A stretch of 64,000 bases of DNA from Nonomuraea wenchangensis (lineage in GTDB: Bacteria; Actinomycetota; Actinomycetes; Streptosporangiales; Streptosporangiaceae), in contig NZ_FOHX01000019.1 in assembly GCF_900111685.1 (NCBI RefSeq), positions 50,170 through 114,169 on the forward strand, written 5' to 3'. The notes beneath the pieces were generated by a model. The model was not told the DNA's origin and searched no databases. It saw nothing but the letters and a program-made list of their open reading frames with translations. A program made the position numbers and the translations under genes. Of this stretch, positions 16,545 to 25,231 are shown piece by piece (the first letter of the stretch is position 1; each line of letters opens with the position of its first letter).

Positions 16545-17707
16545 ACGGCGTCATCGTGGTGGGCGCGGGCCCCGCGGGACTGACCGCGGCGCTCTCGCTG
16601 GCCAGGGCGGCGATCCCGGTCACCGTGCTGGAGAGCGGGAACGAGCCGCCACGCCAGCCGCGCGCCTGCACCTTCCACCCGGCCACGCTCGACCTGCTCG
16701 ACGGGCTGGGCGTGGCGGCGCCGCTGGTCGCCGGGGGGCGGGTCGTGGACCGGGTCCAGTGGCGCGACCGGCTCGGCACCGTGCTCGCCGAGATGGGCAT
16801 GAACCGGCTGGACGGGCTGACCCGGCACCCGTTCCGCGTCCACGCCGACCAGAACGCGCTCACGCCGCTGCTGCTGCGGGCGCTCGCCGTCTACGGCGAC
16901 GCCGACGTACGCTTCGGCGCCCGCGTGGACGGCGTGGCCGAGGGCGGTACGGGCATCCGGGTCCGCGTGGGCCACACCTGGACGCGGGCCCGCTACCTCA
17001 TCGCGGCCGACGGCGCGCAGAGCACCGTACGGGCCGCGCTGGGGCTGCCGTTCCCCCGGTCGGGGCACATCGCGCAGGCGCTGCGGGTCTTCACCGACTC
17101 GCCGCTGGACCGGCTGCTGCCGAGCCTCGCGCCGCTCACGTACGTGCGCGACGTCCAGCACTCGTGCACCCTGTTCGGGCTCTCCGACCACTGGCGGATC
17201 ATCTTCAAGATCCCCGTGGACGGGCACGAGCCGCTGTCCCAGGGGAACCTGTCGATGCTGGTGCGCCGGGCGCTGCCGGGCGCGGGCGGGCCGATCCGGG
17301 TGGCCGGCGCGGACCGGTTCGGCCTGTCGCGGGGGGTGCTGCCCTCGTACCGGTGCGGGCGGGTGCTGTTCGTCGGCGACGCGGCGCACCTGACCTCGAC
17401 AGTCGGCGGGCTCAACATGAACGCCGGCATCCACGACGCCGCAGAGGCCGCCCAGGTGATCGCCGCCGTGCTGCGCGGCCGTGCCCGGCCGGCCGCGCTG
17501 GAGGCGTGGGCGTGGCGGCGGCGCTCGGTGCTGATGCAGCGGGTGCTGCCGCGCGGCGAGACCCGGCTGGTGGGCGTGCGCGAGCACGACAGCGCCCGGC
17601 TGGCCGCGGCCATGGACGGGTTGCGGGCGATCGCCGGCGACCCCGACGCGACCCGGGCGTACCTGGCCCAGGCGTCCCTGCTCGACAACGTGCCGGGACG
17701 AACGTGA
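16541..17707 (+). CDS. FAD-dependent aromatic-type monooxygenase
   Basis: A 388-residue class A flavin monooxygenase. GAGPAGLTAALSLARA at the N-terminus is the FAD Rossmann motif, YLIAADGAQSTVRAALGL contains the DG motif, and GRVLFVGDAAHLTSTVGGLN is the GD motif for FAD ribose. Such enzymes hydroxylate phenolic or heteroaromatic substrates with NAD(P)H and O2. It overlaps the isomerase-like gene by 4 bp and is followed 17 bp later by the membrane sigma fusion. The trio could be a small oxidative pathway with its own regulator; the substrate is unknown. Confidence 0.87.
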   Translation: MNGVIVVGAGPAGLTAALSLARAAIPVTVLESGNEPPRQPRACTFHPATLDLLDGLGVAAPLVAGGRVVDRVQWRDRLGTVLAEMGMNRLDGLTRHPFRVHADQNALTPLLLRALAVYGDADVRFGARVDGVAEGGTGIRVRVGHTWTRARYLIAADGAQSTVRAALGLPFPRSGHIAQALRVFTDSPLDRLLPSLAPLTYVRDVQHSCTLFGLSDHWRIIFKIPVDGHEPLSQGNLSMLVRRALPGAGGPIRVAGADRFGLSRGVLPSYRCGRVLFVGDAAHLTSTVGGLNMNAGIHDAAEAAQVIAAVLRGRARPAALEAWAWRRRSVLMQRVLPRGETRLVGVREHDSARLAAAMDGLRAIAGDPDATRAYLAQASLLDNVPGRT

Positions 17708-17724
17708 CGAGGAGGTGACGCCGG

Positions 17725-19437
17725 ATGTGGCGGACGCTGTCCGACGACGCGCGGCAGGCCATCCGTGACCTGTGCGACCAGCACGGGGCGCGCCTGTACG
17801 ACTACTGCCGCACCGAGCTGGCCGAGGACGACGCCGAGCAGGCGGTCGCCGGCACGCTGCTGACGGCTCACCTGTACGCCGAGCGCGTGGGCGACCCGGC
17901 CCTGAGCCGGCCCTGGCTGTACGCGCTGGCCCGCGCCCACCGCGCCGTCGTCGCCAAACCGGCCAGCATCGGCTCCTGGTCCCGCCCCGGCCGCATGTCG
18001 GAGCTGCTGCCCGAGGCCCTGCTGTCGCTGGAACGGCCGCAGCGCGAGCTGCTCGACCTGTCCGTACGGCACGGCCTGGCCGACGCCGAGCTGGCCACGA
18101 TCTTCGAGCTGGACGCGGCCGAGGTGCGCGCGATCGTCACCCGGGCCGCGGCCGGCCTGGAGGAGTGGTTCGCCGCGATCCTCGCCGCGCGCGGCCCCGA
18201 CGGCTGCCCCGACCTGACCGCGCGGGTGTCGGCGTGGGTGGCCGCGCCCGGCCGCCGGGCCAGGGCGAGGCTCGGCCGCCACATCCAGTCCTGCGCGACC
18301 TGCCGGGCCGCGCCCAGGACCGTGACGGCGGCGGCGCTGCTGCGCCGCCTGCCGATCGCCACCGTGCCCGGCACCCTCGCTGACCGGCTGGCGTCCGCGC
18401 AGCCGCTGCCCGGAGAGGGTCCCCTCTGGCGGGCGGACGGCTTCCCCGTGCAGGCGCGCACACTGGTGGAGACCGGTTCCGCGGAGACTGGCCGCTGGGC
18501 CGGCGCTCCACCGGTCGCCGACGCCACGCCGTCCGTCCCCGTCGCCGACCCCACGACGGCGACGCAGGGAAAGCCCTGGTCGGCGGCGGGCGCGGCCGCC
18601 GCCGACCAGGAGCTCCCCGCCGCGCCCGCGGCGCGCGGGCGGCATCCGTTCGCGCCGCAGAGCCGGACCAAGGCCTTCCGCGGGGGCGCTTACACCGACA
18701 AGCTCGTCTACAGCACCACGCTCAAGGGCGAGAGCAACGGCCACGCCAGGTCCCCCGACGCGATCATCCGCTACGGCGGCATCACGATGAGCGGCGAGCC
18801 GGACGGCGCGGGCAAGCAGTGGCAGGACTACTGGAAGGAGCCGCCGCCGGACGACCCGGAGGCGGGCGCGCCGATCCGCGCGGTGTCCCGGCTGGCGCTC
18901 GTCCTCGGCGTGGGCCTGCTGGCGGCCGGCCTGGTGTGGGCGCTGCTGAACGCCCGCGACCACCCGGCCGTGGTCACCAAGGCGGCGGCGCAGACGAACG
19001 TGCTGCTGGAGCGGCCGTCGAAGTGGGTGGCCGAGGTCACCGCGCCCACGGCACAACCGGTCCCGGCCGGGCGTTCCGGGCTGAGCAGCGTGCCGAGGAC
19101 GGCGGAGCTGCCCCGGCCGGCGCCGCCGGTGGCGCGGCTGACGCCGGCGTCGATCTCGCTGGGCGCGGCCCGCGCCGGGTCGTTCACGCTGGCGTGCACG
19201 GGCCGCTGCACGATCACCTCGGTCAGCGCCACGTCCGGTCTGTCGGTCTCCGGGCGCGACTTCCGGGTACGCGAGCAGGCCGCCGACTGCGGCGACCGGA
19301 ACCGCACCGGCCGGATCCTGGTCCGCTGGACCGGGACGGCCACCGGCGACGGCGTACGCACCGGCGGCACGAGCACCGCGCGGGGCACGCTGGCCCTCGC
19401 CGTGAGCTGGACCACCGACCGGGGCCCCTGCGAGTAG
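17725..19437 (+). CDS. Membrane-tethered ECF sigma / zinc anti-sigma fusion protein
   Basis: A 570-residue one-protein signalling system. Residues about 10-75 look like an ECF sigma-2 region and 98-150 like sigma-4 (LERPQRELLDLSVRHGLADA). Then comes a zinc anti-sigma motif: Cys161, His186-x3-Cys190-x2-Cys193. A long Pro/Ala-rich linker leads to one membrane helix at 390-409 (LALVLGVGLLAAGLVWALL) and an outside domain of about 150 residues with beta strands and cysteines. ECF sigma factors with fused zinc-finger and membrane extensions are known in actinobacteria (ECF52/53-type). The sigma regions here are divergent, so DNA binding is not certain. It has a strong GAGGAGG site and shares the operon above. 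Confidence 0.75.
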   Translation: MWRTLSDDARQAIRDLCDQHGARLYDYCRTELAEDDAEQAVAGTLLTAHLYAERVGDPALSRPWLYALARAHRAVVAKPASIGSWSRPGRMSELLPEALLSLERPQRELLDLSVRHGLADAELATIFELDAAEVRAIVTRAAAGLEEWFAAILAARGPDGCPDLTARVSAWVAAPGRRARARLGRHIQSCATCRAAPRTVTAAALLRRLPIATVPGTLADRLASAQPLPGEGPLWRADGFPVQARTLVETGSAETGRWAGAPPVADATPSVPVADPTTATQGKPWSAAGAAAADQELPAAPAARGRHPFAPQSRTKAFRGGAYTDKLVYSTTLKGESNGHARSPDAIIRYGGITMSGEPDGAGKQWQDYWKEPPPDDPEAGAPIRAVSRLALVLGVGLLAAGLVWALLNARDHPAVVTKAAAQTNVLLERPSKWVAEVTAPTAQPVPAGRSGLSSVPRTAELPRPAPPVARLTPASISLGAARAGSFTLACTGRCTITSVSATSGLSVSGRDFRVREQAADCGDRNRTGRILVRWTGTATGDGVRTGGTSTARGTLALAVSWTTDRGPCE

Positions 19438-19454
19438 GGCCCCGGCGGGCGGGT

Positions 19455-21386
19455 CTAGAAGAAGGTGAACCCTTCCTCGGGCTGCGGCAGCTCGACCCGG
19501 TCAGGTCCGCGGAACCTGGCCGTGTCCTGCGGCACGTCCGCGAGCGGCGTCCCGAGCACGAACGGCACGGCGACGGAGCTCCGCGACAGGTCGACGGTGA
19601 CGGTGGCGCCGGTCCCTCTCTCCCCCGTGTAGGTGGAGTCGGTGCCGGCGATCACCAGGCCGATCCTGTGGCCCTTCCTGAAGGTGTAGTCCTGGGGCAG
19701 CGTCAGCCACTTGACGGTGCCGTACGTGCCGACCGGCAGCGGCTTCGCCTGGCTGAGCGAGTCACGGTTCTGCACGTCGATCCAGCCGCGGGCGACGATC
19801 TCCAGCGGGCGGGTGGCGACGTTCGTGACGACCTTGCGGTAGCAGCCGTCGTCGGCCGCGGTGCTCTCGCCCCAGCAGTCCTCCTCGGTGAGCGTGGTGA
19901 TGCCCTGGCCGCGCCGCCAGTCGACGCGGGCGCTCTCGCCGAAGTCGACGAGCAGGGCGGTCAGGTTGGCGGTCGGCTTGTCCAGCTTGACCCGCAGGTC
20001 GGCGGTGGGCGTGCCGGACAGGCGCAGGTCCAGCGGGAGCGCGCCGGTCGTGAACGCGACCCGTCCTGGACGGGCGGTGCCGACGTCGGCCACCATGTCG
20101 TTCTCGCTCATGGCGACGTCGGTGAAGGTCGCGGTGCTGTTCCTGGCGGCCGGGCGCAGGCCGAGCGAGCCGTCGGCCGCGGGCCGCAGCGACGCCTTGA
20201 GCGCGAGCGGCGCGGGCCAGTCCCGCTGCGTGATCCACTGGGCCGGGCCGATCTCCACGTCGGCGCGGGGCTCCTGCGCGATGCCGTTGCGCACGCCGTG
20301 CAGATAGTGGTCGAACCAGCGGTGCAGGGTGTCCACCCAGAGCCCGCGCCGGCCCTCGAAGTCGAACGGGTCCACGTGCTGCGTCTGGCCGACCCAGATC
20401 TTGCGCGGCACGCCCCGGTCGGCGAGCGCCTTCCACCAGGTGGAGAAGTTGTCCGGCCGGACGTTGAGGTCGTTGACCGTGTGCACGGCGAACACGCTGG
20501 CCCGGACCTTCGAGGCGTCGCCGAGCAGGCCCTTGATGTAGTCGCGTTCGGCCCAGAAGGCGTTGTAGTCGCCGGTGTCGTCGCCGTCCTCGGCGTCCAT
20601 CCGGTCGCGGACCGCCTGGCACTTGGCCTCGGGGTCGGTGTCGACGTAGTTGGCCAGCCAGGAGGCGTAGTCGTAGTTGTAGATCACGCCGTTCGAGCGC
20701 TGGTACTTGTACCAGGAGCTGATGGCCGAGATCGGCACGATCGTCTTCAGCCCGGCCACGCCGGTGGCGGCGACGGCGTTGGCCAGCGTGCCGTCGTACG
20801 ACTTGCCGATCATGGCGGCGCTGCCGGTGGTCCAGTCGGCGACGGCGGGGCTGCCGTCGGCCCTGGTGGCCTTGGCGCGGCCGTTCAGCCAGTCGATGAC
20901 GGCCTTGCCGCCCAGCACGTCGGCCTTGCCGCCGACGTCGGGGCAGCCGTCGGACTTGGTGGTGCCGAGCATGTCGACGTTGAGCACGGCGTAGCCGCGG
21001 GGGACGAAGTAGTTGTCGTAGAAGAGCGGGAACTTCACGACGTTGCCCGCCGCGTCGTAGACCTTGCGCTCGCCTTCGTTGCCTCGGCCGGAGTTGTCGT
21101 AGTAGGGGCTCTCGTCGATGATCACCGGCACCTTGAGGCCGGGGCCGGACTCCTTGGGGCGGATGATGTCCACGCGTACCTTGTCGAGCGCGCCGTCGGC
21201 GTCGCTGTCGACGGGGGACTCGACGTACACGTGCTCGCGGACGGCGTCGGCGTAGGAGAAGACGGGTTGGGTGCGGCCGTTCTCGACGGTTATGGCGGGG
21301 GTGGCTGCGCTAGCGGGGAGCGCCGTGACGGTCGTGGTCGCCAGGGTGACAGCGACGGCCACGAGGGCGGGGCGTAAGGATGACAC
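19455..21386 (-). CDS. Secreted X-Pro dipeptidyl-peptidase (S15/CocE family)
   Basis: A 643-residue secreted serine hydrolase. The signal peptide is about residues 1-28 (ending ALPASAA). The S15 alpha/beta-hydrolase domain has the nucleophile elbow GKSYDG (Ser196), an Asp in TVNDLNVRPDN and the His in QTQHVDPFDF. The C-terminal 200 residues form the PepX_C jelly-roll. It cleaves X-Pro dipeptides or esters outside the cell. The GTG at 21386 is chosen because GGAGG lies 6 bases upstream and it gives a clean signal peptide. It ends 17 bp from the convergent sigma-fusion gene. Confidence 0.88.
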   Translation of the reverse strand: MSSLRPALVAVAVTLATTTVTALPASAATPAITVENGRTQPVFSYADAVREHVYVESPVDSDADGALDKVRVDIIRPKESGPGLKVPVIIDESPYYDNSGRGNEGERKVYDAAGNVVKFPLFYDNYFVPRGYAVLNVDMLGTTKSDGCPDVGGKADVLGGKAVIDWLNGRAKATRADGSPAVADWTTGSAAMIGKSYDGTLANAVAATGVAGLKTIVPISAISSWYKYQRSNGVIYNYDYASWLANYVDTDPEAKCQAVRDRMDAEDGDDTGDYNAFWAERDYIKGLLGDASKVRASVFAVHTVNDLNVRPDNFSTWWKALADRGVPRKIWVGQTQHVDPFDFEGRRGLWVDTLHRWFDHYLHGVRNGIAQEPRADVEIGPAQWITQRDWPAPLALKASLRPAADGSLGLRPAARNSTATFTDVAMSENDMVADVGTARPGRVAFTTGALPLDLRLSGTPTADLRVKLDKPTANLTALLVDFGESARVDWRRGQGITTLTEEDCWGESTAADDGCYRKVVTNVATRPLEIVARGWIDVQNRDSLSQAKPLPVGTYGTVKWLTLPQDYTFRKGHRIGLVIAGTDSTYTGERGTGATVTVDLSRSSVAVPFVLGTPLADVPQDTARFRGPDRVELPQPEEGFTFF

Positions 21387-21537
21387 GCATGGCCTCCAAT
21401 GGGGCATCCGGGACGAATCGCAATCTCTCAGACAGCCGGTGACGGTGACAAGATCTGACTCGCGGATGTCGGCGCCGGATGCGTGGCGGGCGCAGCGCTT
21501 AGGGTGAGAGTCCCACCCGAAGGAGAAGAGGGGGCAC

Positions 21538-22197
21538 ATGCGCAACGTCGCGCGGACCTCGCTCGTCGACGCGGCGATCGACGAGCTCCGCCGGGAGATC
21601 GCCGGCGGCACCTGGCCGGTCGGGACGAAGATCCCTTCCGAGAGTCAGCTCGCCCAGAGCCTCGGCATGAGCCGCCTGTCCGTGCGCGAGGCGGTGCGCG
21701 TCCTCGCCCACGCCGGGCTCCTGCACACGCGGCAGGGCGACGGCACCTACGTCACCGCGACCGACGAGTCCAGGGTCGCGCTGCGCCGCCGCCTCGACAC
21801 TGCCGCCGCCATGGACATCATCGACGTACGCCGCGGCCTCGACCTCGTGGCCGCCCGCCTGGCCGCCGGCCGCCGCACCGACGAGGACCTGCTCGCGCTG
21901 CGCGAGATCCTCGCCCGCAGGGCCGACGCCGCCCGGGACGGCGACCTCGACGGCTTCGCGGACGCCGACGTCGAGTTCCACGTACGGGTGGCCGACTCCG
22001 CGCACAACGCGCTCCTCGCCGACCTCTACCGCGGCATGAGCGACGCGCTGCGCGACAGCGTCCGCGACCAGGAGGAGGCGGCGCTGACGCCGGACACCTC
22101 GCACGAGGAGCTGCTGGGCGCGATCGAGGACGGCGACCCGGGACGCGCGGTCGCCGTCTCGATCGCCATCCTCGACCAGCAGGCCCGCGACCTCTGA
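21538..22197 (+). CDS. FadR-type GntR transcriptional regulator
   Basis: A 219-residue regulator with an N-terminal winged helix (IPSESQLAQSLGMSRLSVRE and the GTYVT wing) and an all-helical FCD effector domain from about residue 85. Candidate metal/ligand residues are in IIDVRRGLDLVAARLAAG and VEFHVRVADSAHNALLADLY. FCD regulators sense small acids. Strong AAGGAGAAGAGGGGG precedes the ATG. Divergent from the X-Pro peptidase; its targets are unknown. Confidence 0.9.
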   Translation: MRNVARTSLVDAAIDELRREIAGGTWPVGTKIPSESQLAQSLGMSRLSVREAVRVLAHAGLLHTRQGDGTYVTATDESRVALRRRLDTAAAMDIIDVRRGLDLVAARLAAGRRTDEDLLALREILARRADAARDGDLDGFADADVEFHVRVADSAHNALLADLYRGMSDALRDSVRDQEEAALTPDTSHEELLGAIEDGDPGRAVAVSIAILDQQARDL

Positions 22198-22218
22198 CCA
22201 CCCTCGCCCCGTAGGGGG

Positions 22219-22944
22219 TCAGCCGGAGATGACGATGGTCTCGGCGGAGGGGTCGCGTGGCGGCGGCTCCTCGTCGTCCGCCGACCGCCGCCTGACCAGC
22301 CACCACCCCCCGGCCGCGAGCGCCGCTCCCCCGGCCGCCGCGAGCGGGAGCGTCCACGCCGGCACCCCGGCGGCCCCCGCCACCCGGGACGAAGTGACCG
22401 AAGGGGGCGGAGCGGACGGCGGGAGTGGGTCGGACGGCGGCGCAGGTGGCGCGGACGCCGCCGTGGCCCGCGCGACCGGCGCCGGCTCCGCGGGCAGGTC
22501 GGGGAAGCCCGGTGGCCGCACCGCGCCCCAGTAGTCCACCCCCTGCGCCACGAACCCGTCGATCGACTCCTTCCGCACCGGCTCGGCCTTCAGCCCGCCG
22601 GGCACGGACACCGTCCCGGCCTGATGAGGCATGAACATCCCCTGCAGCCCCTCGATCTTCCAGTCGCCCGCCGGCAGCACCACGGAGGCGGCGTAGTGCC
22701 CGGCCTCCGGCAGCGGCGTGCCGGGGAAGGTGAGGCTCTCGCCGTCGGGACGGGTGAAGCGCAGCCCGACCGGCGACAGCTCGCCCTCGTACGGGTGGGT
22801 GCCGTGCTGCAGCACCCAGAACCCCAGCGTGTACGACGTCCCCGCCACGAACCGGTCCGGCGCCGGGTCCAGGGACGTCTCAGCCCACGCCCCGCTCGTG
22901 CCGCCGAGCCAGCCGGCGACCAGCAGAGCCAGAATCCATTTCAT
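22219..22944 (-). CDS. Membrane-anchored exported protein, unknown function
   Basis: A 241-residue protein with a signal peptide (MKWILALLVAGWLGGTSGAW), an exported Ig-like or YtkA-like beta domain of about 100 residues (LGFWVLQHGTHPYEGEL, ASVVLPAGDWKIEGLQG), a Pro/Ala-rich spacer, and a C-terminal membrane helix followed by arginines (GGAALAAGGWWLVRRR). This is a type I anchored surface protein. The ligand is unknown; the beta domain recalls FixH/YtkA and CopC-like proteins, but no metal motif is clear. Confidence 0.72.
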   Translation of the reverse strand: MKWILALLVAGWLGGTSGAWAETSLDPAPDRFVAGTSYTLGFWVLQHGTHPYEGELSPVGLRFTRPDGESLTFPGTPLPEAGHYAASVVLPAGDWKIEGLQGMFMPHQAGTVSVPGGLKAEPVRKESIDGFVAQGVDYWGAVRPPGFPDLPAEPAPVARATAASAPPAPPSDPLPPSAPPPSVTSSRVAGAAGVPAWTLPLAAAGGAALAAGGWWLVRRRSADDEEPPPRDPSAETIVISG

Positions 22945-23069
22945 GTGCGAGATACACCGCCCACCGGGCGAAGGTTCCCGAACAATCGACATTTCCCGAT
23001 AGGAGGCGCGTCTTTCCCGTGCGTGACGCGCACAATAAAGGCAGGGCGAGGAGCGAGGAGGCTGCCGCC

Positions 23070-23315
23070 GTGTCCGCCGCCGGACGCCAGAACCTCGACG
23101 CGATGCTGGACGTGCTCGTCTACGAGAACGTGCTGGTGGCGTGGCGGCGCGCGCCGCTGGGCGGCTACCTCATCGTCTCCCACGAGGGCGAGGAGATCAG
23201 GCTGACCGCGCAGCAGGCGGACATGTGGTCGCGGGGCGCGTTCGCCGTCTATCTGGCGCTGGTCGACGCCCGCCGGATCAGCCCGCGCATCCCCGGCGAC
23301 GGCGCGCGCCAGTAG
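23070..23315 (+). CDS. Small hypothetical protein
   Basis: An 81-residue protein (MSAAGRQNLDAMLDVLVYEN...) with an alternating beta pattern (VLVAWRRAPLGGYLIVSHEG) and a helical end. No known family. The GTG at 23070 lies 10 bases after GAGGAGG; an in-frame GTG at 23019 would give 98 residues. It is convergent with the methyltransferase gene, 10 bp apart. Confidence 0.55.
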   Translation: MSAAGRQNLDAMLDVLVYENVLVAWRRAPLGGYLIVSHEGEEIRLTAQQADMWSRGAFAVYLALVDARRISPRIPGDGARQ

Positions 23316-23325
23316 CCGGCGCGGA

Positions 23326-23976
23326 TCAGGGGTTGCGCGCCCGTCCCAGGATGTGGGTCAGCGTCGGCGACGACGGCAGCGGCTTGAAGGGGAAGCGCTC
23401 GCACTCCTCGACGACGAGCCCGCTGTCGCGCAGGGCGCGGGCGGTGTCGCGGTTGGGCCGGCAGTCGCCGGTCACCAGCCGCCACAGCGGCGTGACGGCG
23501 TGCTGGAGCAGGCTCACCGCGGGGCGGGCCGAGCGTACGTGCTCGAAGAAGCGCACCTCGCCGCCGGGCCGGAGCACGCGGCGCACCTCGGCCAGTGCGG
23601 CCCGCTGGTCCGGCACCGAGCACAGCACCAGCGACAGCACCACCGCGTCGTAGCCGCCGTCGGCGACCGGCAGCGCCCCGCCGTGGCCGGCCACCACCCG
23701 TACGGGCACCTTGGCGGCCGACGCCGCCCGCTCGGCGTACGTGCGCAGCACGTCGTCCGGCTCGACGGCGACGACCTCGCGCACCTCGGCCGGGTAGTGC
23801 GCGAAGTTCAGTCCGTTGCCCGCGCCGACCTCCACGACCCGCCCGGACAGGCCGGCCAGCAGGCGCTCGCGCAGCTCGCCGGTGGCGTGGGTCTCCGCCT
23901 CGGCGCTGAGCCTGGCGTAGGCGCGGGCGAAGCGCGGATGCTGGAACCGCGACAGGTCCTGTGGCAGATCACCCAT
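23326..23976 (-). CDS. Class I SAM-dependent methyltransferase (METTL7-like)
   Basis: A 216-residue methyltransferase. VVEVGAGNGLNFAHYP is the SAM-binding motif I, VVAVEPDD ends strand 2, VVLSLVLCSVPD is motif II, and VLRPGGEVRFFEHVRS is motif III; RPNRDTARALRDSGL and a Phe-rich end are typical of METTL7/UbiE-related enzymes. Mammalian METTL7 enzymes methylate thiols. It lies 14 bp after csoR in the same direction, so it is probably under CsoR control, an unusual partner for a copper sensor. Confidence 0.85.
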   Translation of the reverse strand: MGDLPQDLSRFQHPRFARAYARLSAEAETHATGELRERLLAGLSGRVVEVGAGNGLNFAHYPAEVREVVAVEPDDVLRTYAERAASAAKVPVRVVAGHGGALPVADGGYDAVVLSLVLCSVPDQRAALAEVRRVLRPGGEVRFFEHVRSARPAVSLLQHAVTPLWRLVTGDCRPNRDTARALRDSGLVVEECERFPFKPLPSSPTLTHILGRARNP

Positions 23977-23990
23977 GGTCCCACCGTAGG

Positions 23991-24272
23991 TCAGGACCGG
24001 ACGAGGCGCGCGATCGCGTCCGAAGCCTCCTTGACCTTCGCCTCGGCCTCGGCCCCGCCCTTGCGGGTGGCCTCGGCCACGCAGTGCGCCAGGTGCTCCT
24101 CCAGGAGGGACAGCGCGAACGACCGCAGCGCGCTGGTCGTGGCCGAGACCTGCGTGAGGACGTCGATGCAGTACTTGTCGTCCTCGACCATGCGCTGGAG
24201 CCCGCGCGCCTGTCCCTCGATGCGGCGCAGCCGCCGCAGGTGCTCCTGCTTGCTGTCGGTGTATCCGGGCAT
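23991..24272 (-). CDS. csoR: CsoR-family metal-sensing repressor
   Basis: A 93-residue all-helical DUF156 repressor. The copper ligands are present in the right frame: Cys35 (KYCIDVL), His60 and Cys64 (EEHLAHC), that is C-x24-H-x3-C. The protein binds operator DNA as a tetramer and leaves it on Cu(I) binding. The ATG at 24272 is chosen over the adjacent GTG. A pseudo-palindrome with ATAC/GTAT ends lies 40 bp upstream. No copZ or copA is nearby; the next gene is a methyltransferase. It could also be a persulfide sensor (CstR-type), but the His argues for copper. Confidence 0.9.
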   Translation of the reverse strand: MPGYTDSKQEHLRRLRRIEGQARGLQRMVEDDKYCIDVLTQVSATTSALRSFALSLLEEHLAHCVAEATRKGGAEAEAKVKEASDAIARLVRS

Positions 24273-24311
24273 CACGGTCGTCCTTCCGCTCGCTACACCG
24301 ACCGCAACGCC

Positions 24312-24328
24312 ATACCCCCCTACCGTAT
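24312..24328 (-). promoter_or_regulatory. CsoR-like operator
   Basis: ATACCCCCCTACCGTAT: ATAC and GTAT ends around a C-rich core, the form of CsoR operators (A/T-rich ends around a G/C tract). It lies 39 bp upstream of the csoR start codon, where autoregulation is usual. Confidence 0.55.
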
Positions 24329-24345
24329 TCCGGAGCCCGCTCCGG

Positions 24346-24900
24346 TCAGGACGCCTTGTTGGTCATGAGGTCCGTGATCTTCCACTGGCCGCTCTGGTCG
24401 GCCAGCAGGAACAGCTCGCGGTAGGCGTCGCCGCCCTGCTTGCTGCGCGCGCGGACCACCGCGTACTGCGGGCCGAGGTCGCGCGAGTCCTCGATGGTGT
24501 GCGTGGCCTTGGACATGTCCTTGTTCTTGAGCTGCTCCTGGAAGAGGCTGCGGATCGCGCTCCCGCCGGTCGCCGTGGCCTTGCCGGCCAGGGCGACCAC
24601 CGCGTCGTCGGAGAAGGAGCTGGTGACCTTGTCCACGTTGCCGGATTTGATCGCGTCGAAGAAGCCCTGGACGGCCGAGCGCGCCTGGGCTGCGCCGGCG
24701 GTGCCGGTGGGCGAGCCCGTGGGCGTTCCGGACTCCATGCCGGTGCCGGTCTCCTCCGGCGACATCATGCCGGTGGGCGAGGCGGGGCTCGCCTCGCCCT
24801 TCATGGCCTGTGAGTCGGTGCTCGCGGCGCAGCCCGCCACCAGCAAGGTGGGGACGACGGCGGCCAACAGGAGTGCTCTGCGGTGAGAAATCTTGCTCAT
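24346..24900 (-). CDS. Lipoprotein with NTF2/SnoaL-like domain
   Basis: A 184-residue lipoprotein: signal peptide with lipobox LVAGC (Cys24), a Ser/Thr/Gly-rich linker of 50 residues, then a SnoaL/NTF2-like alpha+beta cone (AVQGFFDAIKSGNVDKVTSS, FSDDAVVALAG, VRARSKQGGDAYRELFLLAD). Such modules bind small ligands or act as protein partners outside the membrane. The ATG at 24900 gives the signal peptide. Confidence 0.78.
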   Translation of the reverse strand: MSKISHRRALLLAAVVPTLLVAGCAASTDSQAMKGEASPASPTGMMSPEETGTGMESGTPTGSPTGTAGAAQARSAVQGFFDAIKSGNVDKVTSSFSDDAVVALAGKATATGGSAIRSLFQEQLKNKDMSKATHTIEDSRDLGPQYAVVRARSKQGGDAYRELFLLADQSGQWKITDLMTNKAS

Positions 24901-24991
24901 GGCCGCTTTGATGCCCCGGCGGTCGATCAACGAATGCGCGGTTTAGGCACTTCCGACGGGTTCTTTACTCGGTCCGGTATTACTCGCCGGA

Positions 24992-25228
24992 ATGACCCGA
25001 TATGCCGAGACCGTTCAGAGCTTCGATCGTTGCCGGGGCGAGACCAGCGAAGCGGGAGCCCCCGATACCGTCCCTCCAGTGCCGCGAACCCAGGCGAATC
25101 CGGACCCCCTTCCGCAACGCGAGGACGCCGAGCGTTGCGACAGCTCCGAGACGGGGCGCCGCTGCGTCCTGCCCGCGGGCCACCGCAGCCCACACGTCTA
25201 CCCGCCGGCCGAGGAGCCTCTGCGCTGA
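24992..25228 (+). CDS. Small Cys/His protein
   Basis: A 78-residue hydrophilic protein whose C-terminal part (RCDSSETGRRCVLPAGHRSP then H) has the C-x(n)-C-x-LP-x-GH-x-x-H pattern seen in small actinobacterial proteins, possibly a zinc site. The N-terminal 40 residues are unordered. No ribosome site is evident before the ATG. It is convergent with nirD, 3 bp apart. Confidence 0.5.
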   Translation: MTRYAETVQSFDRCRGETSEAGAPDTVPPVPRTQANPDPLPQREDAERCDSSETGRRCVLPAGHRSPHVYPPAEEPLR

Positions 25229-25231
25229 CGG

